DNA of 64,000 nucleotides from NCBI RefSeq assembly GCF_014645195.1, contig NZ_BMLK01000023.1, forward strand, positions 1-64,000. The letters are read 5' to 3'. Made by a program: the position numbers and the translations under genes. How positions within the stretch are numbered: the first letter of the stretch is position 1; each line of letters begins with the position of its first letter. Shown in pieces: positions 16,933-25,457 of this stretch. The DNA comes from Novosphingobium indicum. Lineage in GTDB: Bacteria > Pseudomonadota > Alphaproteobacteria > Sphingomonadales > Sphingomonadaceae. The notes beneath the pieces were generated by a model. That model did no database searches. It worked only from the letters and a program-made list of their open reading frames with translations, and had not been told where the DNA came from.

Positions 16933-17922
16933 TCAGTAGCTGATGTAGACGTTGTCGAGGACGTTCTCGGGCTGAGGACGCGGCGCCTTGCGCGCTTCCT
17001 GAACCGCCGTCTCGATGGCATCGAGCGCGTCGGCGTCGATCGTGTCGAGATCCTCGTCGGAAAGCAGCTTGGCGCCGGTCACGCTCTCGCGGAACTTCTT
17101 GATGCAGTCGCGCGTGGCGCGCAGCCGGTCGAGCTCACCCTCGCCGCGATAGCGCTGCGGATCGCCCTCGAAGTGGCCGAAGAAGCGCTCGGTATCGAAT
17201 TCCACCGCCGCCGGGCCATTGCCCGGCGTGCGGACGTAGTCGAGCACTTCGCGCATACAGTCATAGACTGCGAAGAAGTCCGTGCCGTCCGCGCGCCAGA
17301 CCTTCATGCCGAAGGCTTCGGCGCGGCTGGCGATGTCCTTGCTCGTTCCGACGGCATAGGCGTCGCCGGTGTGCTCGGAATAGTGGTTGTTTTCGAAGAC
17401 GAAGATCGCCGGGGCCTTGGTGACCGCAGCAAGGTTCATCGCTTCGAAGGTCGTGCCCTGGTTGCAGGCGCCGTCGCCGGAAAAGGCAATGGAGATCGCA
17501 AGTTTTCCATCCTCGTCGGGCCCGTCGATCTTGTTGGAAAGCGCCGCGCCCACCGCAATCGGCGCACCGGCACCGACGATGCCGTTCGCGCCGAGCATGC
17601 CCTTGTCGAGGTCGGCGATGTGCATCGAGCCACCCTTGCCATTGCAAAGGCCATCCTGGCTGCCCCAGATCTCCTTCATCATCCCGTTCACGTCGCAGCC
17701 CTTGGCAAGGCAGTGGCCGTGCCCGCGGTGGGTGGAGACAATCTTGTCGCGCGGGGTCAGGTGCTCGCACACGCCGACGGCAACGGCTTCCTGACCGCAA
17801 TAGAGGTGCGTGAACCCGGCGATCTCACCGGTCTGGATCTCCTCGTGGAGACGTTCCTCGAATTCGCGGATCAGCTTCATCTGCCGATAGGCGCGGGTCA
17901 GCGCCTCGCGGTTCAGCTGCAT
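16933..17922 (-). CDS. 2-oxo-acid/acetoin dehydrogenase E1 alpha subunit
   Basis: A 329-residue TPP-dependent E1-alpha. The thiamine diphosphate motif starts at Gly149-Asp150-Gly151 (SGDGACNQG) and ends at Asn178-Asn179 (FENN). STHRGHGHCLAKG and GKGGSMHIAD are conserved active-site blocks. A GAGAGGATG ribosome-binding site precedes the ATG at 17922. It follows the acyl-CoA dehydrogenase gene by 50 bp in the same operon. The location between acyl-CoA genes implies a pathway-specific oxidative decarboxylation rather than central pyruvate metabolism. Confidence 0.9.
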   Translation of the reverse strand: MQLNREALTRAYRQMKLIREFEERLHEEIQTGEIAGFTHLYCGQEAVAVGVCEHLTPRDKIVSTHRGHGHCLAKGCDVNGMMKEIWGSQDGLCNGKGGSMHIADLDKGMLGANGIVGAGAPIAVGAALSNKIDGPDEDGKLAISIAFSGDGACNQGTTFEAMNLAAVTKAPAIFVFENNHYSEHTGDAYAVGTSKDIASRAEAFGMKVWRADGTDFFAVYDCMREVLDYVRTPGNGPAAVEFDTERFFGHFEGDPQRYRGEGELDRLRATRDCIKKFRESVTGAKLLSDEDLDTIDADALDAIETAVQEARKAPRPQPENVLDNVYISY

Positions 17923-17972
17923 GGGAGCATCCTCTCTTGGTTCAAGTTTTCTACGGTGTGCGTCATCGTATG

Positions 17973-19181
17973 TCAGAGGCCAAGCACGGACTTGGCGATG
18001 ATCGTGCTCTGCACCTCGTTGGTGCCGCCGAAGATCGTCCAGGCCCGGCTGTTGAGATAGCGCGCCGCGGCTATCTGCGCGCCCTTGGAGCCCATCGGCT
18101 CCGGAGCGTTCGCACCATAGAGCGGCCGCGTGGTGTCGAGCTGCAAGCCAGCCAGACCGTAGACATCGACGGCCAGCAGGTCGATTTCCTGCCGCAGGTT
18201 CGAAGCCAGCAGCTTGGTGAGCGAAGTCTGCGGTCCAGGCTGGCTGCCCTTGGCGATCTCGGAAACGATCTTGAGTTCGATCATGTCCAGCGCATTGACG
18301 CCGAGCCGCGCCCTGGCGACACGGCGGCGCCAGTCGCGCTGATCCGCCAGCCTGCCGCCCTTGCCATCGCTCTGTTCATCAGCCGCCGCCTCGATCTGGT
18401 CGAGATCGTAGCAGAGCTTGGGCGCATGACACGACCCGCCGCGTTCGTTCTCGAGGAGGAACTTGGCGATGGTCCAGCCCTGCCCTTCTTCGCCGACAAG
18501 ATTCTCCGCCGGAACGACGACATCTTCGAGGAAGACCTGATTGACCTCGTGATCACCGGCATTGGTCAGGATCGGCCGAACCGACACGCCGGGGGATGAA
18601 AGATCGATCAACAGGAAGGAAATGCCCGCCTGCTTTTTCACCTCGGTGTTGGTTCGCACCAGCGTGAACATCATGTTCGCGTGGTGAGCATGGGTCGTCC
18701 AGATCTTCGACCCGTTCACCACATACTTGTAGCCATCGAGGACCGCACGGGTCTTGAGGCTGGCAAGGTCCGATCCCGCGCCGGGTTCCGAAAAGCCCTG
18801 ACACCAGTAGTCTTCACCCGAAAGGATACGCGGCAGATAGACCTGCTTCTGCTCTTCGGTGCCGAAGGTCCAGATGACCGGCGCAAGCAGCTTGAGACCG
18901 AGCACTGTCAGGTTCGGCGCACCGGCAGCGGCGCATTCCTTCTCGAACAGGTAGCGTTGCAGCGGGGTCCAGCCGGTGCCGCCGTGCTCTTGCGGCCACT
19001 GATAGCCCAGCCAGCCCTTCTCGTGCAGAACCGCGTTCCACGCCTGCCCGATGTCCGGTTCGACGAAGACGGAGGGAGTCGCGGCGGCGCCGTCCTTCAC
19101 GTCCTGCGGCAGGTGATCGCGCAAAAAGGCGCGAACCTCTTCGCGGAATGCAGCGTCTTCGGGCGAAAGTTCGATATCCAT
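17973..19181 (-). CDS. acyl-CoA dehydrogenase
   Basis: A 402-residue acyl-CoA dehydrogenase. WCQGFSEPGAGSDLAS is the FAD-interacting block and NGSKIWTTHAHHANMMF the typical substrate-side segment. A C-terminal IFGGTNEVQ carries the glutamate expected to serve as catalytic base. It should introduce a 2,3-double bond in a CoA ester. Its gene lies five bases after the thiolase-like gene, with a weak ribosome-binding site inside that gene's end. Compared with the enzyme at 12687-13907 it is a distinct subfamily, so the operon handles at least two acyl-CoA oxidations. Confidence 0.9.
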   Translation of the reverse strand: MDIELSPEDAAFREEVRAFLRDHLPQDVKDGAAATPSVFVEPDIGQAWNAVLHEKGWLGYQWPQEHGGTGWTPLQRYLFEKECAAAGAPNLTVLGLKLLAPVIWTFGTEEQKQVYLPRILSGEDYWCQGFSEPGAGSDLASLKTRAVLDGYKYVVNGSKIWTTHAHHANMMFTLVRTNTEVKKQAGISFLLIDLSSPGVSVRPILTNAGDHEVNQVFLEDVVVPAENLVGEEGQGWTIAKFLLENERGGSCHAPKLCYDLDQIEAAADEQSDGKGGRLADQRDWRRRVARARLGVNALDMIELKIVSEIAKGSQPGPQTSLTKLLASNLRQEIDLLAVDVYGLAGLQLDTTRPLYGANAPEPMGSKGAQIAAARYLNSRAWTIFGGTNEVQSTIIAKSVLGL

Positions 19182-19186
19182 TGTTC

Positions 19187-20347
19187 TTATCGTTCCAGTA
19201 TCGTCACCGCCGAGACGCCCGGCGCCCCGTAGACGTGACTGTATGCCGTCTTGGGATTGCCCGGGACCTGACGGTCTCCCCCATCGCCGCGGAGTTGCAC
19301 GACGTTTTCATAGACCTGGCGCAGACCGGATGCGCCGATCGGCTCGCCGCAGGCCAGGCAGCCGCCATCGGTATTGACCGGCAGCGCGCCACCGATTTCC
19401 GTGCGCCCTTCGGCCAGCCACTTCTCCTGATCACCGTGCGCGCAAAAGCCGTTCTCGGCCATGTGCATGACTTCGGCACCGGCCTCGGTATCCTGCAGCT
19501 GGGCGACATCGATGTCCCCCGGCCCCATCCCGGCCATGCGGAAAGCATCTGCCGAAGCGATCTGCGAGGCCGTGCCGCGCGGGCCGGTATCGTTCTCGAC
19601 CACATCGACCGACGGTGCGAAGACCTCGAAACTGTGCGGCGGACGTGTGCGCATGGTCGCGGCCTTGAGACGGACCAGCGGCTTGCCCAGCTCGCGCGCC
19701 TTTTTCTCGCTGGCTAGGATCAGCGCCACACCCCCTTCACCGGGCGAACAGAACATGTACTTGCTATAGGGATCGCTGATCATTGGCGCCTCGAGGATTT
19801 CCTCAATCGAAACCGGCTGACGGCGCCATGCGTGGGGCGTTTTCGCACCGTTGCGGAATGCCTTTTCGGCGACCCGGCCCAATGTTTCGCGGGAAATCCC
19901 GAACATGTGCATATAGCGCATGATCTTGGCCGCGAAGAACTGCGTCGTGACCATGTAGCCGGCATCGCCGTACCAGTCAGGCAGGTTGTACTCCGCGGGT
20001 TTGGCATCGAAGGCACCGCGCGGGTGCTTGTCGAAACCGACGGCGAGACCGATGTCGAACTCGCCCGACTTGATCGCCATCTGCGCGCTGAACAGCGCGG
20101 AGCCGCCCGCGGCGCAGCCATTGCGGACATTGATAAACTGAACTCCGGTCAGACCGAGACGGTCGACCATGGTATCGGGGTTGCCGGCCGCATCCGAACT
20201 GCCGTAGGCGAACTGGACCTGCGGCCATGCGATACCGGCATCGGCCATCGCCGCCCGAGCGGCATGAACACCCTGATCCACGCCCGAAACGCCATCGGTA
20301 CGGCCAAAGGGATGAATACCGATGCCGACGATGCACACATCGCTCAT
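19187..20347 (-). CDS. thiolase-fold enzyme (SCP2-like), possible retro-aldolase
   Basis: A 386-residue thiolase-superfamily protein. The nucleophile-position Cys78 is retained in NVRNGCAAGGSAL. The canonical GHP motif near the C-terminus is instead Gly334-Glu335-Pro336 (CLACGEPIGASG), and the C-terminal CxG loop is replaced by VYGAPGVSAV, so two of the usual thiolase catalytic residues are missing. It overlaps a DUF35 gene by ATGA; thiolase-fold/DUF35 pairs such as Ltp2/ChsH2 act as retro-aldolases on side-chain beta-hydroxyacyl-CoAs. I therefore call a C-C bond-cleaving enzyme without fixing whether it is a thiolase or an aldolase. Confidence 0.82.
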   Translation of the reverse strand: MSDVCIVGIGIHPFGRTDGVSGVDQGVHAARAAMADAGIAWPQVQFAYGSSDAAGNPDTMVDRLGLTGVQFINVRNGCAAGGSALFSAQMAIKSGEFDIGLAVGFDKHPRGAFDAKPAEYNLPDWYGDAGYMVTTQFFAAKIMRYMHMFGISRETLGRVAEKAFRNGAKTPHAWRRQPVSIEEILEAPMISDPYSKYMFCSPGEGGVALILASEKKARELGKPLVRLKAATMRTRPPHSFEVFAPSVDVVENDTGPRGTASQIASADAFRMAGMGPGDIDVAQLQDTEAGAEVMHMAENGFCAHGDQEKWLAEGRTEIGGALPVNTDGGCLACGEPIGASGLRQVYENVVQLRGDGGDRQVPGNPKTAYSHVYGAPGVSAVTILER

Positions 20348-20739
20348 GCCTTGTCTCCCACAGGTGCATAGGCCGGAATCAACGCACTGCCGGGCGCATC
20401 GGGATCGAGCGGCACTGGCTTGAACCGCACCGGCATGCCGATCTTCACGGCATCGAAATCGATGTCGACCAGCCGCGCCTCGACGATCACCTGCCCGGGC
20501 AGTTCGACATAGGCGACGATCCAGGGCGCAAAGGCCTCCGGTCCGGCATAGGGCGGGCTCTTGGGACGGAAGCGCTGCACCGTATAGGACCACAGCGTCC
20601 CCTCGCTCGCGAGCGGCACGGCTTCGTACTGATTGCCTTCGGGGCAGGGAAAGACGATGCGCCCGGTCTCCCGGTCACGCCCGCCGATCAGCCGTGACGG
20701 CGTCTCGTCGGTAAACAGGTTTTCCGCAATCGCGTGCAT
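20344..20739 (-). CDS. DUF35 OB-fold acyl-CoA-associated protein
   Basis: A 131-residue DUF35 protein that begins at the ATG at 20739, ten bases after GGAG. The C-terminal OB-fold is recognisable from the APWIVAYVELPGQVIVEARL stretch (around residues 75-94). The N-terminal rubredoxin-like zinc ribbon is degenerate: only one Cys remains (FPCPEG) where four are usual. DUF35 partners of thiolase-fold enzymes bind the CoA substrate and complete the active site. It is the first gene of the nine-gene operon and diverges from the GMC oxidoreductase gene. Confidence 0.85.
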   Translation of the reverse strand: MHAIAENLFTDETPSRLIGGRDRETGRIVFPCPEGNQYEAVPLASEGTLWSYTVQRFRPKSPPYAGPEAFAPWIVAYVELPGQVIVEARLVDIDFDAVKIGMPVRFKPVPLDPDAPGSALIPAYAPVGDKA

Positions 20740-20753
20740 CTCGCTCCCACTCC

Positions 20754-20780
20754 GGTTTTCGAGTCCGGTCATGGAAAACC
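20754..20780. promoter_or_regulatory. inverted repeat in the DUF35/GMC divergent promoter region
   Basis: GGTTTTC at 20754-20760 and GAAAACC at 20774-20780 form perfect 7-bp arms with a 13-bp spacer, just upstream of the leftward operon start. A dimeric regulator could bind here; no cognate regulator can be assigned. Confidence 0.45.
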
Positions 20781-20874
20781 TGTAGGCCCGCAAAGGCCGC
20801 CATTGTGACTCATCAAAACGCTAGGGTGTCCATTCGGCTAGGTCGTGCGAGGCAGTTTCCCGGGAGAAACATGC

Positions 20875-22500
20875 ATGGCTGAAATCTGGGATTACATCAT
20901 CGTCGGCGCCGGATCCGCCGGATGCGTTATGGCCGAGAGGCTCAGCGCGGATGGCCGCTCTCGAGTTCTGGTGCTGGAAGCAGGCGGCGAAAACGACAGC
21001 TTCTGGGTTACCTTGCCCAAGGGCGTGGCCAAGCTGGTGCAGAAACCCGAACATATGTGGGCCTACCCTGTCGCCCAGCCGCGCGAGGAAGGCGCGGAAG
21101 GCGGCGGCGAAGTGTGGATTCGCGGCAAGGGTCTCGGCGGTTCATCGGCAATCAACGGCATGATCTGGAGCCGCGGCGAACCCGCCGACTACGACGCCTG
21201 GGAAAGCGATGCAGGCGCCACGGGCTGGAACGGGGCCAGCATGACCGAGGCTTTTCTGGAACTGGAGGATCATGCCGCCGGGCCTGGCCCCATGCGTGGC
21301 AGCGGCGGTCTGGTGCATGTCGATCCGGCCTGTTTCACTTATCCGCTTGCTGAAACGATGATCGAGTCGGGGGAGACGCTCGGGCTGAAGCGCGTCGACG
21401 ACCTTAATGGCGCCACCGGCCCACGGGTTGGCCTGTTCAGCCACAACATTCGCTGCGGCAAGCGCGAGTCGTCCGCCCGCACGTATCTCGCGCAGGCCCG
21501 CAAGCGCCCCAACGTGTCGGTGCGGACCGGCGTGATGGCTGAGAGGATACTGTTCGAGGGGACTCGCGCCATCGGCATCGAGACAACCGTGAACGGAAAG
21601 CCGACCCGCTTCGATTGCGCCGGAGAAATCATCGTCTCGGCCGGGGCCATGGAAAGCCCGCTTCTGCTGCAGCGGTCAGGCATCGGCGATAGAGAACGGC
21701 TGAAAGCTGCGGGCATCGCGCCGCTCGTCCACTCACCTGATGTCGGCGAGCGCATGATCGAGCACCTGTCGCTATCGATGCCGTTCCGGCTCGAGCAGGG
21801 ACGCGGCACCAACAAGAGCTTCTTCGGCATTGGCGCCGCGCTCGCCATGCTGCGCTATCTCGTGCGCCACGACGGCATTCTGGCCACCGGCCCCTTCGAA
21901 GTCGGCGCCTTCTGCAACGTCGCCCATCCCGACGGCCGCACCGATGCGCAGTTCTATCTTGGCGGCTATACGTTCAAGGTCGGCGACGACAACGATCCGG
22001 TCCCGCTCGACAAGATCGATCCCAAGCCGGGCGTGACCATCTACGGCCAGCTCCTGCGCCTCACCAGCGAGAGTGCGGTACGCGCCAGCGGTCCCTCCGG
22101 CAGCGACCTGCCCGATATCAGGCACAACTTCCTGACGACCGAACACGATCAGCGTTCTGCCATCGCCCTTGTCCGCAAGATGCGCGCGTTCATGGCCGCG
22201 CCGCCGCTGGGCGACATGATCGGCGCGGAACTGGTGCCGGGCGCCCAGGTCGAGAGCGACGAGGATATCCTCGCGATGTTTCGCCGGCTGTCGAGTTGCG
22301 GTCTTCACGCGATCCGCTCGTGCCGCATGGGCAGCGACGAAGCGGCGGTCGTCGATCCGCGCCTGCGGGTGAAGGGCGTCACCGGCGTTCGTGTGGCCGA
22401 CTGCTCGGTGATCCCCGGCCATGTTACCGGCAACACCAATGCTCCGGCCATGGCAGTAGGCCTGCGCGGCGCCAGCATGGTACTGGAAGATCGCGGCTAA
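20875..22500 (+). CDS. GMC-family FAD-dependent alcohol oxidoreductase
   Basis: A 541-residue glucose-methanol-choline oxidoreductase. The Rossmann motif is IIVGAGSAGC near the N-terminus, followed by the second FAD signature WIRGKGLGGSSAING around residue 80, and SAGAMESPLLLQRSGIG is PROSITE-type signature 2. The C-terminal part holds the active-site His region (SCGLHAIRSCRMG) and HVTGNTNAPAMAVG. Relatives oxidise primary alcohols such as choline, alkanols and polyethylene glycol. No signal peptide is seen. I chose the ATG at 20875; an ATG four bases earlier is out of frame. It diverges from the acyl-CoA operon and could produce the aldehyde that feeds it. Confidence 0.9.
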   Translation: MAEIWDYIIVGAGSAGCVMAERLSADGRSRVLVLEAGGENDSFWVTLPKGVAKLVQKPEHMWAYPVAQPREEGAEGGGEVWIRGKGLGGSSAINGMIWSRGEPADYDAWESDAGATGWNGASMTEAFLELEDHAAGPGPMRGSGGLVHVDPACFTYPLAETMIESGETLGLKRVDDLNGATGPRVGLFSHNIRCGKRESSARTYLAQARKRPNVSVRTGVMAERILFEGTRAIGIETTVNGKPTRFDCAGEIIVSAGAMESPLLLQRSGIGDRERLKAAGIAPLVHSPDVGERMIEHLSLSMPFRLEQGRGTNKSFFGIGAALAMLRYLVRHDGILATGPFEVGAFCNVAHPDGRTDAQFYLGGYTFKVGDDNDPVPLDKIDPKPGVTIYGQLLRLTSESAVRASGPSGSDLPDIRHNFLTTEHDQRSAIALVRKMRAFMAAPPLGDMIGAELVPGAQVESDEDILAMFRRLSSCGLHAIRSCRMGSDEAAVVDPRLRVKGVTGVRVADCSVIPGHVTGNTNAPAMAVGLRGASMVLEDRG

Positions 22501-22519
22501 GGGCCTGCGTCCCGCCCCG

Positions 22520-23293
22520 TTACCGCTGCAGCGAGATATAGCCCAACTGCGCTGCCTTGAAGACGGTCTGGCTGCGGTTGACCGCATTGAGCTTGGTCGC
22601 GGCATTGTGGATGTGGAAACGCACCGTTGCGCGGCTGCGCGACATGATCATGCTGATTTCCAGATCGGTTTTACCGATGGCCGCCCAGCGCAGACACTCG
22701 ACCTCGCGCTTGGAAAGCCTCGATTCTGGCGGCAGTGCCTGCACTGAGCCCATCACCTGCACATAAGTGGCGATAAACGTGCGGGCATAGATCCCGAAGG
22801 CATCCGAAAGCCGATCGAATTCCTCGGCAAGATCGGTCTTGTTCTTGTCCACCGGATTGAAGCTGACCGCCCCGATCTGACCGAACGGCAGGTGCACCGG
22901 CACGGCAATCGCGGCGCGGGTCATGGCCCGCTGCTCGAAGTTGTTGATATCTATGGAATCGAGATAGGCGTTGGGTTCGCGCGTGCGGAAACCCTCCGCA
23001 TTGGCCCAGAACGGCTGGCTCTCGAACCGGCACGCCGTGGTCAGCGGCGAATCCAGCGCGATGCGCGAATTGCGCCACCACACGCGATCATCGTCGTTCC
23101 AGCCGAAGACTTCGGTGGCAAGCATATTGCCTTCCGCGTCCACCGGCGTTCGCTTGTCCGCGATGTCGTGTGCGGGGGCCGCGCGCATGCCATGTTCCTG
23201 GGCTATGCGATGCAAGGCCTCTGCAGCAGCGCGAATGCCATCGGGCGATGCGACCCGGACGGCGTCGATGTTTTCTTGTGACAGCAGTTGCAT
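22520..23293 (-). CDS. LuxR-type transcriptional regulator
   Basis: A 257-residue regulator. The C-terminal LuxR helix-turn-helix (residues about 193-250) includes LSKREVECLRWAAIGKTDLE and ATVRFHIHNAATKLNAVNR. The N-terminal 170 residues resemble an autoinducer/ligand-binding domain, with AIAVPVHLPFG-type strands. No luxI-like synthase is nearby, so it probably senses a pathway metabolite as a solo LuxR. It diverges from the acyl-CoA dehydrogenase gene at 23441, across a region with a TTGCGC/GCGCAA inverted repeat, and ends 19 bp from the GMC gene, tail to tail. Confidence 0.85.
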   Translation of the reverse strand: MQLLSQENIDAVRVASPDGIRAAAEALHRIAQEHGMRAAPAHDIADKRTPVDAEGNMLATEVFGWNDDDRVWWRNSRIALDSPLTTACRFESQPFWANAEGFRTREPNAYLDSIDINNFEQRAMTRAAIAVPVHLPFGQIGAVSFNPVDKNKTDLAEEFDRLSDAFGIYARTFIATYVQVMGSVQALPPESRLSKREVECLRWAAIGKTDLEISMIMSRSRATVRFHIHNAATKLNAVNRSQTVFKAAQLGYISLQR

Positions 23294-23380
23294 GGGTTCC
23301 TCTCCGCCCCACCTTTAGCCTGCCAGACCACCCGGCACAATCGCTGCACCGGCCCGAATCCTGCATTTCGCCCTAGTCTT

Positions 23381-23403
23381 TTGCGCAGCGGAGGACCGCG
23401 CAA
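23381..23403. promoter_or_regulatory. inverted repeat between luxR-type gene and acyl-CoA dehydrogenase
   Basis: TTGCGC (23381-23386) and GCGCAA (23398-23403) are perfect 6-bp arms around an 11-bp spacer in the divergent region. It is a candidate site for the adjacent LuxR-type regulator, inferred from position only. Confidence 0.4.
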
Positions 23404-23440
23404 GGTGATGATAGACCAATCCCACAGACGGGAGTGGAAC

Positions 23441-24559
23441 GTGAATTTCGATCTCAACGAAGACGAAGAAATGCTCAAGGCTCTGACCGAGCGCTTCGTT
23501 ACCAACCATTACGATCATGACAGCCGCCGGGCTTTCCTGAACGAGCCGAACGGCTTTTCCGCCACCAACTGGGCGTTGCTCGGAGAGCTGGGCCTGATTG
23601 CCGCCCCCTTCCCGGAGGAACTGGGCGGGCTCGGCCTTGATGCCACCGGCATTGCCACCGTGTTCGAAGCGCTGGGCCGCGGACTCGTCGTGGAGCCACT
23701 GGCGGAAAACGTCGTTCTGGCCGGACGCCTCTTCGCACAGCATGCGCCCGAGCACCTGATCGGCGAATGGATGGATTCGTTGCTGACCGGCGAAAAACGC
23801 CTCTCGCTCGCCCATGCCGAAGCCGAAACCCGCGGTCGCCTGCCCTGGGTGGTAACCAGCGCGCAGATTAACGGCGACGAAGTCGTTCTGTCCGGTACCA
23901 AGCCCTACTGCATTGCTAGCGGCGGAGCTGACGGCTTCATCGTGTCAGCCCGGACCTCAGGTGACGCGCAGGACAAAGAGGGCGTAGACTTGTTCCTCGT
24001 CCCGGCCGATGCAGCTGGCCTGTCCGCAAACACCTGGCATCTGGCGGACGGCAGTATCGCCACATCCCTGACTCTGAACAAAGTGCGCATTCCTGCCGGC
24101 AACCGCCTCGGCGGCGGGATCGAAGCGATCGACGAAGTGGAAGTGCTGGCGGCACTGGCCCGCAGCGCGGAAGCTCTGGGCATCATGGAGCGCCTGTTCA
24201 GCGAGACCATCGATTACCTGCGCACCCGCGACCAGTTCGGTGCCCCGCTGGGGTCGTTCCAGGCCATCCAGCACCGCATGGTCACGCAATATGCAGCGAT
24301 CGAACAGAGCCGCGCCCTTCTAAACCTGGCGCTTGTCAGTTGGGACACCGACCAGTTCGAAAGCGCTGTCTATGGTGCCCGCGCTTATATCGCAGAGCAT
24401 TCGCTCACGCTCGGGCATGAGATGATCCAGTTCCACGGCGGCATGGGCGTGACCGACGAACTGGCCATCGGCGGCGGGCACAAGCGGCTGCTTGTGCTCT
24501 CGCGCTGGCCCGAAAGCCCGCAGGCCGCGCTCGACCGCTACGCCGGCTTGCTCAACTAA
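23441..24559 (+). CDS. acyl-CoA dehydrogenase, subunit type without canonical GTxE motif
   Basis: A 372-residue acyl-CoA dehydrogenase from the GTG at 23441, placed six bases after GGAG; an alternative ATG at 23408 adds 11 residues (MIDQSHRREWN). The N-terminal FDLNEDEEMLKAL, the PFPEELGGLGLD and the RDQFGAPLGSFQAIQH segments are typical. The C-terminal region reads HGGMGVTDELAIGGGHKRL, so the GTxE-type catalytic-base segment of single-subunit enzymes is absent. Such forms often work as one half of a heteromeric dehydrogenase (as FadE28/FadE29), so it may need a partner from the operon at 11629-20739. A bidirectional terminator follows. Confidence 0.85.
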   Translation: MNFDLNEDEEMLKALTERFVTNHYDHDSRRAFLNEPNGFSATNWALLGELGLIAAPFPEELGGLGLDATGIATVFEALGRGLVVEPLAENVVLAGRLFAQHAPEHLIGEWMDSLLTGEKRLSLAHAEAETRGRLPWVVTSAQINGDEVVLSGTKPYCIASGGADGFIVSARTSGDAQDKEGVDLFLVPADAAGLSANTWHLADGSIATSLTLNKVRIPAGNRLGGGIEAIDEVEVLAALARSAEALGIMERLFSETIDYLRTRDQFGAPLGSFQAIQHRMVTQYAAIEQSRALLNLALVSWDTDQFESAVYGARAYIAEHSLTLGHEMIQFHGGMGVTDELAIGGGHKRLLVLSRWPESPQAALDRYAGLLN

Positions 24560-24578
24560 GAGTCTCCTCACCCTGCAA

Positions 24579-24612
24579 AAGGGGCGGCCGGGAAATCCCG
24601 ACCGCCCCTTCC
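24579..24612. terminator. bidirectional rho-independent terminator
   Basis: A GGGGCGGcCGGG / CCCGaCCGCCCC hairpin with an AAAT loop is flanked by AAAA on the left and TTCCTTTT on the right. It lies between convergent genes (acyl-CoA dehydrogenase and ThuA-like), so it can stop transcription from both sides. Confidence 0.85.
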
Positions 24613-24641
24613 TTTTATCCTCATGGGAGCGAGGAACTTTG

Positions 24642-25457
24642 TCAGGCGCTCTCGCGCGCCTTGATCCAGGAAATGCCGCGCCGCAGCAGGTCGTAGAATA
24701 CCGGCAGGTCCCATGCGCAGCGATCCACCGTCGGCCACCAGTCGAGCATTGGCTGCAGGTCGTAGTGCCCGCGGCAATGGCCGAGCGTGTTGTAGAGCAC
24801 CGCCCCCTTGCCATGGCGCTTGATGTACATGACCGGGTGCGTGCCTGGCGCGTCCGCGGCTTCCACGAAACCGGTGCCCTCTTCGGTGCATTCGGTTTCC
24901 AGCAACACATGCAGGTCGCCGTGACGCTCCATGTGATAGAGTTCGTCGGTCGTCTCGAACGGCTCGATACCCTTGGTCAGTTCGTGATCGGGATCGGCGA
25001 CCGTGACCGTATAGGGTGCGATCGGCGGATGGGTGAGGAACTGCGTGCCGAGGAGGTCCATAAACAGCGGCGCCCAGCGCGGCGCATCCCACAATCCCTT
25101 GTTGGGCCCGTCGTCCAGCATCCGCAGTACCGAATTGGTCCCATGCAAAGCATACCAGCGCCCGCCAGCAGTCAGCCAATCTCGCAGCACCTCCTGTGCC
25201 GCCAGCGAAGGCGTGACGTCGCACGTGTAGGTGATGAGGATGTCGGCCTCGCGGATCGCTTCGAGCGTTTCATAATTCTCGAAGACGCGCGTGCGCACGC
25301 TCTGGTCTTCGGCCAGCAGCTTGAGCAACTCGAGCCGCGCAAAGTCCATATCGTGCCACACACCACCGCAGACCAGCACGCAGTTGATGCGCGGCGGATG
25401 TTCCGGCTCGGCCTTGGGCGGCGGCACTTCGCCGCCGTATGCGCCTTCTCCGCTCAT
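24642..25457 (-). CDS. ThuA-like domain protein
   Basis: A 271-residue protein with a ThuA/class-I glutamine-amidotransferase-like fold. The LVCGGVWHDMDF opening, the GGRWYALHGTNSVLR loop and YIKRHGKGAVLYNTLGH near the C-terminus mark the family. ThuA is linked to trehalose/sucrose utilisation in rhizobia, but many family members are found in other catabolic clusters and have no known reaction. The start overlaps the stop of the Rieske gene at 25454 (ATGA), so it is co-translated with that oxygenase. A second family member lies at 58142-58942. Confidence 0.82.
   Translation of the reverse strand: MSGEGAYGGEVPPPKAEPEHPPRINCVLVCGGVWHDMDFARLELLKLLAEDQSVRTRVFENYETLEAIREADILITYTCDVTPSLAAQEVLRDWLTAGGRWYALHGTNSVLRMLDDGPNKGLWDAPRWAPLFMDLLGTQFLTHPPIAPYTVTVADPDHELTKGIEPFETTDELYHMERHGDLHVLLETECTEEGTGFVEAADAPGTHPVMYIKRHGKGAVLYNTLGHCRGHYDLQPMLDWWPTVDRCAWDLPVFYDLLRRGISWIKARESA

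Noticed and set aside
14452..17922. Calling the E1/E2 genes the housekeeping pyruvate dehydrogenase complex
   Set aside because: Subunit sizes, the ETAKITN lipoyl site, the absence of E3 and the location in an acyl-CoA operon fit an acetoin-type or pathway-specific complex better. The substrate stays open.
22520..23293. Quorum-sensing LuxR/LuxI pair
   Set aside because: No luxI-like synthase is present in the window, so only a solo LuxR-type regulator can be supported.
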